A stretch of DNA of 64,000 bases, taken from positions 62,001 through 126,000 of the forward strand of contig JAEUIC010000020.1 in assembly GCA_016795285.1 (NCBI GenBank), written 5' to 3'. A program made the translations under genes and the position numbers. The stretch is from Planctomycetota bacterium. GTDB lineage: Bacteria; Planctomycetota; B15-G4; SIAN01. Within the stretch, counting starts at the first letter, position 1; each line of letters opens with the position of its first letter. Below are positions 17,071-24,556 of the stretch, in pieces. A model generated the notes under the pieces. That model saw nothing but the letters and a program-made list of their open reading frames with translations. It was not told the origin of the DNA and did not search any database.

Positions 17071-18009
17071 ATGCTCGCTGCGCTCGCGCTCTCGCTGGTC
17101 GCTCTGGTCGCCCCGGATGAGGCCGCCAAGAACGAGCTGCTCTCCGCGGCCAAGAAGCTCGAGTCGATTCAGAGCTACCACTTCGAGCACGTCATGGTCG
17201 GCAGCGGTCGCGCCGCGAAGGAGGGGGGCGGTGACGCCGCGAGTGGCGAGGCGGAGGGCGGCGAGGCGGCGGGCGGCGAAGGCGAGACGGCGAAGGTGCG
17301 GCGCGACGGCGATCCGTGGCAGGTCGACTTCCAGCGCGGCAAGCCGGTCCGCCTGGTGCGCCGCGACGTCGAGCTCTACCGCAGCGAGAAGAAGCTCGCC
17401 ACGCTCGATCCGAAGAGCAAGCAGTGGACGAGCGTCGCTCGGGGCGGTGCTCCGGCCGCCGGCGAAGCGGGCGCGAAGGGGTCGGCGGCGCTGGTGCGCG
17501 TCTCCGCCGAAGTGGAGCGGCTCCTCTTCCCGCACGTCCTCATGAAGGAACTCGGCAAGAAGGTCCGCGAGGTGAGCAAGGCCGAGGCGGACGGCTCGGT
17601 CACCTTCGTCGCGACGCTCGATCCGGAGGTCGCGCGCGACTGGGCCGGCCTGCAGGGCGAACGGCCGGCGCGCCGCGAAGGCGGGCGGCGCGAAGGCGGC
17701 AAGCGCGAGGGCGGCAAGCGCGAAGGCGGCAATCGAGAGGGCGGCGAAGGGGGCGATGAGGGCGGCGAAGGCGAGACGCCGAAGGCGGGCGGCGCCGCGG
17801 CGGGCGGCGAGCGCGTCGCGCGCAACGTCGAGTGCGAAGGCAAGCTCACCGTCGTCAGCAGCAAGGGGCAGATCACTTCGCTCGACATCGAGGTGACGGT
17901 GAAGGGACAGCAGCCGCGCGTCCTGCGCCGCACGATGAAGCTCACGGCGATCGACGCGACGGCGGTGGCGCCGCCGGCCGAGGCGATCGCGGTGCTCGAC
18001 ATCCAGTGA
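17071..18009 (+). CDS. Secreted protein with KREGG repeats; paralogue of the next gene
   Basis: This 312-residue exported protein starts with a short signal-like helix (MLAALALSLVALVAP). It has two folded parts separated by low-complexity glycine/glutamate stretches. Residues about 201-225 are five units of (R/K/N)REGG, encoded by 15-bp repeats at 17671-17745, then a Gly/Glu-rich linker. The pattern WQVDF...VRRDVELYRSEKKLATLD recalls outer-membrane lipoprotein-carrier-like beta sheets, but this is only a shape resemblance. AAGGA lies eight bases before ATG. The gene lies 60 bases upstream of a probable paralogue with matching segment order. Function unknown. Confidence 0.65.
   Translation: MLAALALSLVALVAPDEAAKNELLSAAKKLESIQSYHFEHVMVGSGRAAKEGGGDAASGEAEGGEAAGGEGETAKVRRDGDPWQVDFQRGKPVRLVRRDVELYRSEKKLATLDPKSKQWTSVARGGAPAAGEAGAKGSAALVRVSAEVERLLFPHVLMKELGKKVREVSKAEADGSVTFVATLDPEVARDWAGLQGERPARREGGRREGGKREGGKREGGNREGGEGGDEGGEGETPKAGGAAAGGERVARNVECEGKLTVVSSKGQITSLDIEVTVKGQQPRVLRRTMKLTAIDATAVAPPAEAIAVLDIQ
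17671..17745 (+). repeat. Five 15-bp coding repeat units (KREGG)
   Basis: Five in-frame 15-bp units of the type AAGCGCGAAGGCGGC encode RREGG, RREGG, KREGG, KREGG, NREGG. They lie inside the gene at 17071-18009. Further degenerate GGE units follow to about 17775. Confidence 0.9.
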
Positions 18010-18069
18010 GCGTCCGGTGAGTCGAGTGGGCGGCGAGCCGCGTTCCGGCCGCTGCGGGCGGAGCCTTCG

Positions 18070-18930
18070 ATGATCGCCTCGCTCGTGTTCGCGGCCGCGC
18101 TGGTCGGGGCCGCCACCGAGTCGGCGCTCGAAGAGCTCGTCGCCCGCGTGGCGGGGGTCGCGGCCGCCGACCGCGGCACCTACCTCCATTCGCCCGATGC
18201 CGCGGCCGCCGATGCCGCCGCGCAATCGGCGGCCGAAGCGGCGCGCACCGCCGGCGGCGGACGGAACGCTCCGGCGGCGAAGGGACGGCAGGCGCGCCAC
18301 ACGTGGCGGGTGAGCTTCGCGCCCGACTCGCCGAGCCACTACGAACTCGGCAACGCGCAGTTCTGGCGGCAGGGCAAGCGGCTCGTCGCGCTCACCCGGC
18401 GCGAGGAGTGGGAGCGGCTCGATGCGTCGAAGCGCGCGCTCTGGAAGAGCGACGGCGACGCCGAGCAGCGGGCGCTGGTGCGCATGGTCGCCGACCTCGA
18501 GCGGATCGTCGCGCCGGCGGAGCTGCTGGCCGAACTGGTCACCGCCGACGCCGTGGTGAGCAAGGAGCCGCTCGCCGCGGCGAGCGAGGGCGCGCCGGCG
18601 CCGGTCGAGTTCGTGGTGACGTTGCCAGCGGCCGCGCTCGAGCGGCTGCTGCAGCCGGCCGCCGGTCGTGGCGCGCGCCGCGCCGAGGAGGAGGGCGCGC
18701 CCGCCGACGCGGCGACCGGAGTGGCGGAGGCGGCAGCAGCTGCTGCGCCGGCGCGCGGCACGTTGCGCGTGAGGGTGGTCGGCGAGGCGATCGTGCGGCT
18801 CGATCTCGAGGCGAGCGGACCGGGGCGCGAAGGCGACCGCGCGCTGCGCCGGCGCTGGGAACTCGTCGTCCCGCCGCCGCCGTTCGATCCGCCGCCGGCG
18901 GCCGTCGTGAAGCTGCTCGCGGAGCAGTGA
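18070..18930 (+). CDS. Secreted protein of unknown function, paralogue of 17071-18009
   Basis: This 286-residue protein has a signal-like start (MIASLVFAAALVGAATE) and an Ala-rich helical first part. It then has a strand-rich body with TWRVSF, FWRQGKRLVAL and LERIVAPAELLAELV, which line up in order with WQVDF, YRSEKKLATL and VERLLFPHVLMKELG of the preceding gene. This suggests a tandem duplication followed by strong divergence. GGAG lies six bases before the ATG. I can assign no domain family or catalytic motif. A hairpin at 18942-18959 follows and probably ends the transcript. Confidence 0.62.
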   Translation: MIASLVFAAALVGAATESALEELVARVAGVAAADRGTYLHSPDAAAADAAAQSAAEAARTAGGGRNAPAAKGRQARHTWRVSFAPDSPSHYELGNAQFWRQGKRLVALTRREEWERLDASKRALWKSDGDAEQRALVRMVADLERIVAPAELLAELVTADAVVSKEPLAAASEGAPAPVEFVVTLPAAALERLLQPAAGRGARRAEEEGAPADAATGVAEAAAAAAPARGTLRVRVVGEAIVRLDLEASGPGREGDRALRRRWELVVPPPPFDPPPAAVVKLLAEQ

Positions 18931-18941
18931 TCGGTCGCTGC

Positions 18942-18968
18942 CACGCGGTCGGTCGCGTGCGGCTTTCG
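18942..18968 (+). terminator. Probable terminator after 18070-18930
   Basis: CACGCG (18942-18947), 6-nt loop, CGCGTG (18954-18959), followed by CGGCTTTCGTT. The stem is short but the run after it is the most T-rich tract nearby. Confidence 0.4.
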
Positions 18969-19057
18969 TTCCGTGGCGCCGCGCGCGCCAACTCCTACGC
19001 TGCTGCACGGGAAAGAAGGGGGGCCGGGACGGCGGTCCGGCCACGGTGAGGCGTGCG

Positions 19058-19432
19058 ATGGAGTTGCGGGCGAAGAGTCTGAAGGCGCCGCCATCCCTCG
19101 CGGATGGCGAGCGTGTCCTCGTCAGCCGACTGCGTCCGAAGGATCCGCTCACTCCGCGTTGCGATGCGTGGGAGCGCGACCTCGCGCCGAGCGTCAAGCT
19201 CGACTTCGCGCTCTGGCGCGGCTGGATCACGCCGCGCGAACATGCGGCGCTCTACGTCGGCGAGATGTGGGGGCAGGCGGACCGCTTGCGGAAGATCGGC
19301 GAGCGGGCGGCGGTGCGGCCGGTGACGCTGGTCTGCACCTGCAGCGATCGCCACGGTTGCCGCTGCCACTTGCTGATCGCGCTGGTGAACCGCCTCTTCG
19401 CGCCGCGCCGCGAGCTCGCTGCGGCGCGCTGA
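19058..19432 (+). CDS. DUF488-like small protein with a Cys-rich motif
   Basis: This 124-residue protein resembles the DUF488 family: GERVLVSRLRPKD, then W-x-DLAPSVKLD, and a closing VTLVCTCSD-RHGCRCH segment where typical members have VTLLYAAKD. The extra Cys/His cluster CTCSDRHGCRCH is a plausible metal site and is unusual for the family. I chose ATG at 19058 because GTGAGG lies six bases upstream; an in-frame GTG lies four codons earlier at 19046. A hairpin (19022-19027 with 19037-19042) lies just upstream. Members of the family have no firmly established reaction. It converges on the SDR gene with 18 bases between. Confidence 0.68.
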   Translation: MELRAKSLKAPPSLADGERVLVSRLRPKDPLTPRCDAWERDLAPSVKLDFALWRGWITPREHAALYVGEMWGQADRLRKIGERAAVRPVTLVCTCSDRHGCRCHLLIALVNRLFAPRRELAAAR

Positions 19433-19450
19433 GCGCCGCGGCGGTCGGCG

Positions 19451-20215
19451 TCACGCGATCGCCGCGCCGCCGTCGACGACGAGCGATTGGCCGGTGATGA
19501 ACGACGCCCCCTCCGAGAGGAGGAAGAGCGCCGCGGCGGCGACCTCGTCGGCTTGCCCGATCCTCCGCAGCGGCGCGCGCGCGGCGTAGGCGGCGGCGTT
19601 CGCGGCGAAGCCGGGCGCGTCGCGCGTCGCCGGCGTCTCGATCAGGCCGGGGCAGAGCGCGTTCACGCGGACGCCGCGCGGCCCGAGCTCGACGGCGAGC
19701 CCGCGCACGAGGCTGGTGACCGCGCCCTTCGCCGCCGAGTAGGCGACCAGGCCGGCGAGCCCCTGCAGCGCGAGGTTCGAGGCGATCGCCAGCAAGGCGG
19801 CGCCGCGCGGCAGGTGGGGGAGCGCGGCGCGGACGAGGTGGCGCAGCGCTCCGACGTGGACGGCGAAGGCAGCCTCCCAATCGGCCGCCGTCGTCTCGGC
19901 GAGCGGCACGCCGCGCAGCGCCGCACCGGCCGCGTGGACGAAGCCGTCGAGGCGCCCGTGCGCGGCGAGCGCGGCGGCGACGGCGCGCTCGGCGGTCGTC
20001 GGATCGGCGATGTCGCCGGTCAGCGGCGTCAACCGCTGCGGCGCCGGACGGGCGAGTTCGCCCGCGAGTTCGCCAGCGAGCGACTCGAGCGGCGCGGCGC
20101 GCCGACCCACGGCGATCACCGCGGCGCCCGCGCGGGCGAGGCGGAGCGCGATGGCGCGGCCGATGCCGCTGCCGGCGCCGGTCACCACGAAGCACTTGGC
20201 CGCGAGCGTCTCCAT
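19451..20215 (-). CDS. Short-chain dehydrogenase/reductase (classical SDR)
   Basis: This 254-residue cytosolic NAD(P)-dependent oxidoreductase has the cofactor motif TGAGSGIG near residues 12-19, the catalytic YSAAKG, an upstream Ser (IASNLALQG region) and the VNALCPGLIETPA loop. The C-terminal SEGASFITGQSLVVDGG is the classical SDR ending, as in FabG-like enzymes. The substrate cannot be predicted. The GG after VGR suggests no clear coenzyme preference. Start ATG at 20213-20215 has AAGGAG upstream, overlapping the stop of the preceding gene, so the two genes are translationally linked. Confidence 0.9.
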   Translation of the reverse strand: METLAAKCFVVTGAGSGIGRAIALRLARAGAAVIAVGRRAAPLESLAGELAGELARPAPQRLTPLTGDIADPTTAERAVAAALAAHGRLDGFVHAAGAALRGVPLAETTAADWEAAFAVHVGALRHLVRAALPHLPRGAALLAIASNLALQGLAGLVAYSAAKGAVTSLVRGLAVELGPRGVRVNALCPGLIETPATRDAPGFAANAAAYAARAPLRRIGQADEVAAAALFLLSEGASFITGQSLVVDGGAAIA

Positions 20216-20217
20216 GG

Positions 20218-20766
20218 TCACTCCTTCAGCAGCTCGCGCAGCTGCGCGTCCGCCTCGCCGCGGCGCAGCTTGAGCGCGGGCGGGAGCGGCCGCGACTCGA
20301 GCCAGTGGCGCTGCCAGCCGCGTCGCACGATCGGCTCCTCCTCGAGCGTGGCGCGCCGCACGCAGGCGCCGAGGAAGAGGTCGATCCAGGCGTCGGCGAA
20401 CCCCTCTTCGGGGCAGATCGCGGCGAACGGGAGCGGCATCGCCCGCTTGCCGCGCCGCTGCGCCGCGGCGTGCGGCCAGATCACCCGCTTGGCGAGCGCG
20501 CCGAACAGCTCGACCGGCGTCTCCGCGTGGTTCAGCACCGCGTGGAACGAGACCAGCAGCGGCCGCCCCGGATCGCACTCGGCGAGCCGCTCCTGCTCGG
20601 CGAACTGGACGCGCAGCGGGCCGGGGAGCCAGGCGAAGTGGCGCGCGCGGATCTCCTCGAGCAGCTCGCGCAGCGGGAGCCGCGTGAACCAGAGGCACGG
20701 CGCGCCGCGCTCCCGGACAGGGGCGGCGTCGTCGGCGGCGGGAGTGGCGTCGTGCGTCTCGTCCAT
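20218..20766 (-). CDS. Unknown 182-residue soluble protein
   Basis: I do not recognise this protein. It has a charged, disordered first 20 residues, no signal peptide and no membrane helix. The body contains hydrophobic strand/helix patterns (LPLRELLEEIRARHF, LLVSFHAVLNHAETP, ICPEEGFADAWIDLFLGA) and two Cys. It is the first gene of a two-gene unit with the SDR, two bases before its start. The likely promoter (20777-20782 on the minus strand) leaves a very short leader. The divergent neighbour is the TetR regulator, so control by that repressor is possible. Confidence 0.6.
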   Translation of the reverse strand: MDETHDATPAADDAAPVRERGAPCLWFTRLPLRELLEEIRARHFAWLPGPLRVQFAEQERLAECDPGRPLLVSFHAVLNHAETPVELFGALAKRVIWPHAAAQRRGKRAMPLPFAAICPEEGFADAWIDLFLGACVRRATLEEEPIVRRGWQRHWLESRPLPPALKLRRGEADAQLRELLKE

Positions 20767-20776
20767 CGGGGCGGGG

Positions 20777-20782
20777 ATCGTA
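20777..20782 (-). promoter_or_regulatory. -10 box of the 20218-20766 gene
   Basis: TACGAT on the minus strand followed by CCCCGCCCC and then the ATG at 20764-20766. The box ends 10 bases before the start codon, which predicts an almost leaderless transcript. No good -35 box is visible. Confidence 0.45.
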
Positions 20783-20861
20783 GCGGCACGGCGCGCCGGC
20801 TCGTCGTCCCGGCTGCCGAGCTCCGGCCGGCGGCGGCGGGCGGCGCGCGACGTCGGGTGGC

Positions 20862-20890
20862 TTGCGGATCAAACGATCGTTTCATATGCA
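20862..20890 (+). promoter_or_regulatory. Promoter of the tetR-efflux operon
   Basis: TTGCGG (20862-20867), 17-base spacer, TATGCA (20885-20890). The -10 box ends only 10 bases before the ATG at 20901, so the leader would be about 3-4 nt. The operator palindrome lies in the spacer. Confidence 0.55.
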
Positions 20891-20897
20891 TGTTTCA
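20871..20897 (+). promoter_or_regulatory. Probable TetR operator (palindrome AAACGATCGTTT)
   Basis: A perfect 12-bp palindrome at 20871-20882 sits between the -35 and -10 boxes. Two direct GTTTCA copies (20879-20884 and 20892-20897) overlap and follow it. Such a site beside a tetR gene is the usual autorepression arrangement. Binding is inferred. Confidence 0.6.
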
Positions 20898-20900
20898 ATC

Positions 20901-21575
20901 ATGCGTTCGAAACGACCGCCCAGCGCTGTCTCGGCTCCTCCGACCCACGACGAGGGGACGCGCGCCCGCCTGCTCGCCGCCGCCGGCGAACTCTTCGCCG
21001 AGCGCGGGCTGCGCGGCGCCACGGTGCGCGCCATCGCGGAGCGCGCCGGCGCCAACGTCGCCGCGGTCAACTACCACTTCGGCGACAAGTCGCGCCTCTA
21101 CGTCGAGGTGATGCGCTCGTCGTTCGGCGAGGCGCTCGCCCGCCACCCGACCGACGGCGGCCTGCCCGCGGACGCGCCGGTGGACGAGCGGTTGCGCGCC
21201 TTCGTGCGCGCGCTGCTCGCGCGGGCGCGCGGCGTCGGGCGGCCGGCGTGGCAGGGGCGGCTGATGGCGCGCGAGATGGCCGATCCGTCGGCCGCCATCG
21301 ACGTGATGGTGCGCGAGGGGATCGCCCCCGAGTTCGAGCGGCTGCTCGCCATCGTGCGCGAGCTGCTCGGGCCGCGCGTCCCGGCCGAGGCAGTCGCGCT
21401 GGCCGCCGCCTCGGTGGTGTCGCAGTGCCTCTTCTGGTTCTTCGCCGAGCCGGTGGTCGCCCGCTTGCCGGCGTTGAAGCCGTTCCGCGAGGCGGCCGCC
21501 ACCGAGGCGATCGCCCGCCACGTCGCCGAGTTCAGCCGCGCCGCGCTCGCTCGCCCGAAGGGACGCCGCCGATGA
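20901..21575 (+). CDS. TetR/AcrR-family repressor (CerR/DUF1956-type)
   Basis: This 224-residue regulator has an N-terminal TetR helix-turn-helix (TRARLLAAAGELFAERG, then VAAVNYHFGDKSRLYVEV, residues about 17-65) and a ligand domain of the DUF1956 type (VDERLRAFVRALLAR...WQGRLMAREMADP). The length is normal. I start it at ATG 20901: the open frame continues upstream, but that stretch holds the promoter and palindrome. It heads an operon with an ABC efflux system and overlaps the permease by 4 nt (ATGA), so it probably represses its own operon and releases on binding a toxic substrate. Confidence 0.9.
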   Translation: MRSKRPPSAVSAPPTHDEGTRARLLAAAGELFAERGLRGATVRAIAERAGANVAAVNYHFGDKSRLYVEVMRSSFGEALARHPTDGGLPADAPVDERLRAFVRALLARARGVGRPAWQGRLMAREMADPSAAIDVMVREGIAPEFERLLAIVRELLGPRVPAEAVALAAASVVSQCLFWFFAEPVVARLPALKPFREAAATEAIARHVAEFSRAALARPKGRRR

Positions 21576-22726
21576 TCCGGATCGCGCTCAAGATGCTGGT
21601 GGGCGACCGCGCCCGCTACCTCGGCATCGTCATGGGGCTCACCTTCGCCGCGCTGCTGATCACGCAGCAGTCGGCGATCTTCGTCGGCCTCATGACGCGC
21701 ACCTTCGGCTCGATCACCGACCTCGGGCAGCCCGGCATCTGGGTGATGGATCCGAAGGTGCAGTTCGTCGACGACGTGAAGCCGCTGCAGGACACCGAGC
21801 TGCTGCGCGTGCGCGGCGTCGACGGCGTCGCGTGGGCGGTGCCGCTCTACAAGGGGCTGCTCAAGGTGCGCCTGCACGACGGCGCCTACCAGACCTGCAA
21901 CGTCTTCGGCCTCGACGACGCCACGCTGCTTGGTGGACCGCCCGAGATGGTCGAGGGGACGCTCGCCGACCTGCGTCGCGCCGAGGGGGTGATCGTCGAC
22001 GAGAACGGCGCCAACGGGAAGCTCGCCACCGTGCGTCCCGACGGCACGCGAGTGCCGCTGCGCGTCGGCGACACGCTCGAGCTGAACGACCACCGCGCGA
22101 TCGTGGTGGGGATCTGCCGCGTCTCGCGCACCTTCCAGTCGCAGCCGGTGCTCTACACCACCTACCAGCGCGCCACGACCTACGCGCCGCGCGAGCGCAA
22201 GCTCCTCTCGTTCGTGCTGGCCGACCCGAAGCCGGGCGTCGATCCGAGCGAGCTGTGCGCGCGCATCGAGGCGGCGACCGGCCTGCAGGCGCTGACCTCG
22301 GACGGCTTCAAGACGGCGACCTACGGCTACTTCATGAAGTACACCGGCATCCCGATCAACTTCGGCATCGCGGTGCTGCTCGGCTTCGTGATCGGCACCG
22401 CCATCGCGGGCCAGACCTTCTACAACTTCACGCTCGACAACCTCCGCCACTTCGGGACGCTGAAGGCGATGGGGGCGACCGGCCCGCTGCTGCTCGCGAT
22501 GATCCTCGTGCAGGCGCTCGTCGCCGGATCGATCGGCTGGGGGCTCGGCGTCGGCGGCGCATCGCTCTTCGGCATCGTCTCGCGCAACAGCGAGCTCGCC
22601 TTCCGCATGCCGTGGCAGCTGCTCGCCATCAGCGGCGGCGCCGTGCTCTTCATCTGCCTCGCCTCGGCGCTGCTCGCCATCAAGACGGTGCTGCGCCTCG
22701 AGCCGGCCATCGTCTTCAAGGGATGA
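21572..22726 (+). CDS. ABC transporter permease, FtsX/DevC-like
   Basis: This 384-residue MacB/DevC-type permease has a first helix near residues 14-34 (YLGIVMGLTFAALLI), a periplasmic domain of about 220 residues (WVMDPKVQFVDDVKPLQD...), and three C-terminal helices with the FtsX signature region (LDNLRHFGTLKAMGATGPLLL). In DevBCA-type systems this subunit couples ATP hydrolysis to export through a HlyD adaptor and a TolC-like channel, and the same partners follow here. The start overlaps the tetR stop. Confidence 0.9.
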   Translation: MIRIALKMLVGDRARYLGIVMGLTFAALLITQQSAIFVGLMTRTFGSITDLGQPGIWVMDPKVQFVDDVKPLQDTELLRVRGVDGVAWAVPLYKGLLKVRLHDGAYQTCNVFGLDDATLLGGPPEMVEGTLADLRRAEGVIVDENGANGKLATVRPDGTRVPLRVGDTLELNDHRAIVVGICRVSRTFQSQPVLYTTYQRATTYAPRERKLLSFVLADPKPGVDPSELCARIEAATGLQALTSDGFKTATYGYFMKYTGIPINFGIAVLLGFVIGTAIAGQTFYNFTLDNLRHFGTLKAMGATGPLLLAMILVQALVAGSIGWGLGVGGASLFGIVSRNSELAFRMPWQLLAISGGAVLFICLASALLAIKTVLRLEPAIVFKG

Positions 22727-22730
22727 CGCG

Positions 22731-23486
22731 ATGAGCCCTGCGCCCGCTCCTGCCGCCGCCCCTGCCGCCGCGCCCGCGCTCGCCATCCGCTGCCGCGGCG
22801 TCGAGAAGAGCTACGGCTCCGGCGACGCGCTGGTCCATGCGCTGCGCAAGGTCGACCTCGACGTCGCGATGGGCGAGCTCCTGATGCTGGTCGGCCCGTC
22901 GGGCTGCGGCAAGACCACGCTGATCTCGGTGCTGGCCGGCATCCTCGACGCCGATGCCGGCGAGGTCGCGGTGCTCGGCGCCGACCTGCGCACCATGGCG
23001 AAGCGCGAGGTGACGCGCTGGCGCGGCGAGCAGGTCGGCTTCGTCTTCCAGGCCTACAACCTCGTGCCGACCCTCACGGTCGAGGAGAACGTCGCGATCC
23101 CGCTGCTCCTGCGCGGGACGCCGCGCCGCCTCGCGCTCGCGCGCGCCGGCGAGCTGCTCGAGCAGGTCGGCCTTGGTGCCCGCCGACGCAGCGCGCCGCG
23201 CGACCTCTCGGGCGGCCAGCAGCAGCGCGTCGCCATCGCCCGCTCGCTGGTCCACGAGCCGCGCCTGCTGGTCTGCGACGAGCCGACCAGCGCGCTCGAC
23301 GCCGAGACGGGCCACGGCGTGATGGAGCTCCTGCGCGCCCACGCCGTGCGCGCCGACCGGGCGCTCGTGCTGGTGACCCACGACAGCCGCATCTTCGAGT
23401 TCGCCGACCGCATCGCGCGCATGGAGGACGGCCGCATCCGCGCCGTCGAGCCGGGCCGCGCCGCCCTCGCCACGGAGCCGCACTGA
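22731..23486 (+). CDS. ABC transporter ATP-binding protein, DevA/LolD-like
   Basis: This 251-residue ATPase has Walker A GPSGCGKTT (about residues 54-62), a Q-loop (FVFQAYNLVPTLTVEENV), signature LSGGQQQRVAIARS, Walker B LLVCDEPTSALD and H-loop LVTHD. All catalytic residues are present. The first 17 residues are a Pro/Ala-rich extension. The ATG lies 4 bases after the permease stop. It belongs to the MacB/LolD/DevA subfamily, in line with the FtsX-like permease it follows. Confidence 0.95.
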   Translation: MSPAPAPAAAPAAAPALAIRCRGVEKSYGSGDALVHALRKVDLDVAMGELLMLVGPSGCGKTTLISVLAGILDADAGEVAVLGADLRTMAKREVTRWRGEQVGFVFQAYNLVPTLTVEENVAIPLLLRGTPRRLALARAGELLEQVGLGARRRSAPRDLSGGQQQRVAIARSLVHEPRLLVCDEPTSALDAETGHGVMELLRAHAVRADRALVLVTHDSRIFEFADRIARMEDGRIRAVEPGRAALATEPH

Positions 23487-24556
23487 TGTTCCGCAAGTAC
23501 CTGCTGCCCCTGCTCGCGCTGCTCGGCGCCGCCTTCGCGCTGAAGACGGTGGTCGCCGGAGCCGCGCCCGCGCCGATCGCGCCGCCGGTCGCCGCGCCGG
23601 CGATCCCGCCGTTCGAGCGCTTCGTCGCCGGTGCCGGGCTCGTCGAGGCGAGCAGCGAGAACGTGGCCATCGGCGCGCCGAGCGGCGGGCTGGTGGTCGC
23701 CGTCGACGTCGCGGTCGGCGACGAGGTGGCGGCCGGGGCGCCGCTCTTCCGCCTCGACGCGCGCAGCCTCGCCGCCGAGCTCGCGGTGCGCGAAGCGGCG
23801 CTCGCGACGTCAGAGGCGCGCCTCGAGCGGTTGCTGCAGCTGCCGCGCGCGGAGGACGTCGCGCCGCTCGCCGCTCGGGTCGCCGAGGCGGCGAGCGCGC
23901 TCGCCGATGCGAGCGACGAGTCGGCTCGCTGGGAGTCGGTCGGCGATCCGCGCGCCGTCGCGCCCGAGTTGCTGGCGCGCAAGCGGTTCGCGGCGGAGAC
24001 GGCGCGCACGCGCCTCGCCGCAGCGGAGGCGGAGCTGGCGCGCGCGCAGGCGGGAGCGTGGGCGCCCGACCTCGCCATCGCCCGCGCCGAAGTCGCCGCT
24101 GCGAGCGCCGAGCGCGATGCGGTGGCGGTCGAGATCGAGCGGCTCACGGTGCGCGCGCCGGTGGCCGGCACGGTGCTGCAGGTGAAGGTGCGCGCGGGCG
24201 AGTACGCGCCGGCGGGCGCGCTCGCGCAGCCGCTCCTCCTGATGGGTTCGCTGGCGACGCGCCACGTGCGGGTCGACATCGACGAGAACGACGCGTGGCG
24301 GGTCCGCGCGACGGCGCGCGCGCACGGCCACCTGCGCGGCCGGCGCGAACTCGAGACGCCGCTCGCCTTCGTCCGCTTCGAGCCCTACGTGGTGCCGAAG
24401 CGCTCGCTCACCGGCGACGCCAACGAGCGGGTCGACACGCGCGTGCTGCAGGTGATCTACCGGGTCGAGAAGGGCGACCTGCCGCTCTTCGTCGGTCAGC
24501 AGCTCGACGTCTTCGTGGAGGAGACGGGCGATGCCGCGGCGGGGGGCGGGCGATGA
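23486..24556 (+). CDS. HlyD/DevB-family membrane fusion (periplasmic adaptor) protein
   Basis: This 356-residue periplasmic adaptor is anchored by one N-terminal helix (LLPLLALLGAAFALKTVVA). A split lipoyl domain (SGGLVVAVDVAVGDEVAAGAPLF and APVAGTVLQVKVRAGEYAPAG) flanks an Ala/Glu-rich coiled coil (residues about 90-215), followed by a beta-barrel region and DVFVEE at the end. It should bridge the inner-membrane ABC unit and the outer-membrane channel. The start shares one base with the upstream stop (TGATG). Confidence 0.92.
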   Translation: MFRKYLLPLLALLGAAFALKTVVAGAAPAPIAPPVAAPAIPPFERFVAGAGLVEASSENVAIGAPSGGLVVAVDVAVGDEVAAGAPLFRLDARSLAAELAVREAALATSEARLERLLQLPRAEDVAPLAARVAEAASALADASDESARWESVGDPRAVAPELLARKRFAAETARTRLAAAEAELARAQAGAWAPDLAIARAEVAAASAERDAVAVEIERLTVRAPVAGTVLQVKVRAGEYAPAGALAQPLLLMGSLATRHVRVDIDENDAWRVRATARAHGHLRGRRELETPLAFVRFEPYVVPKRSLTGDANERVDTRVLQVIYRVEKGDLPLFVGQQLDVFVEETGDAAAGGGR

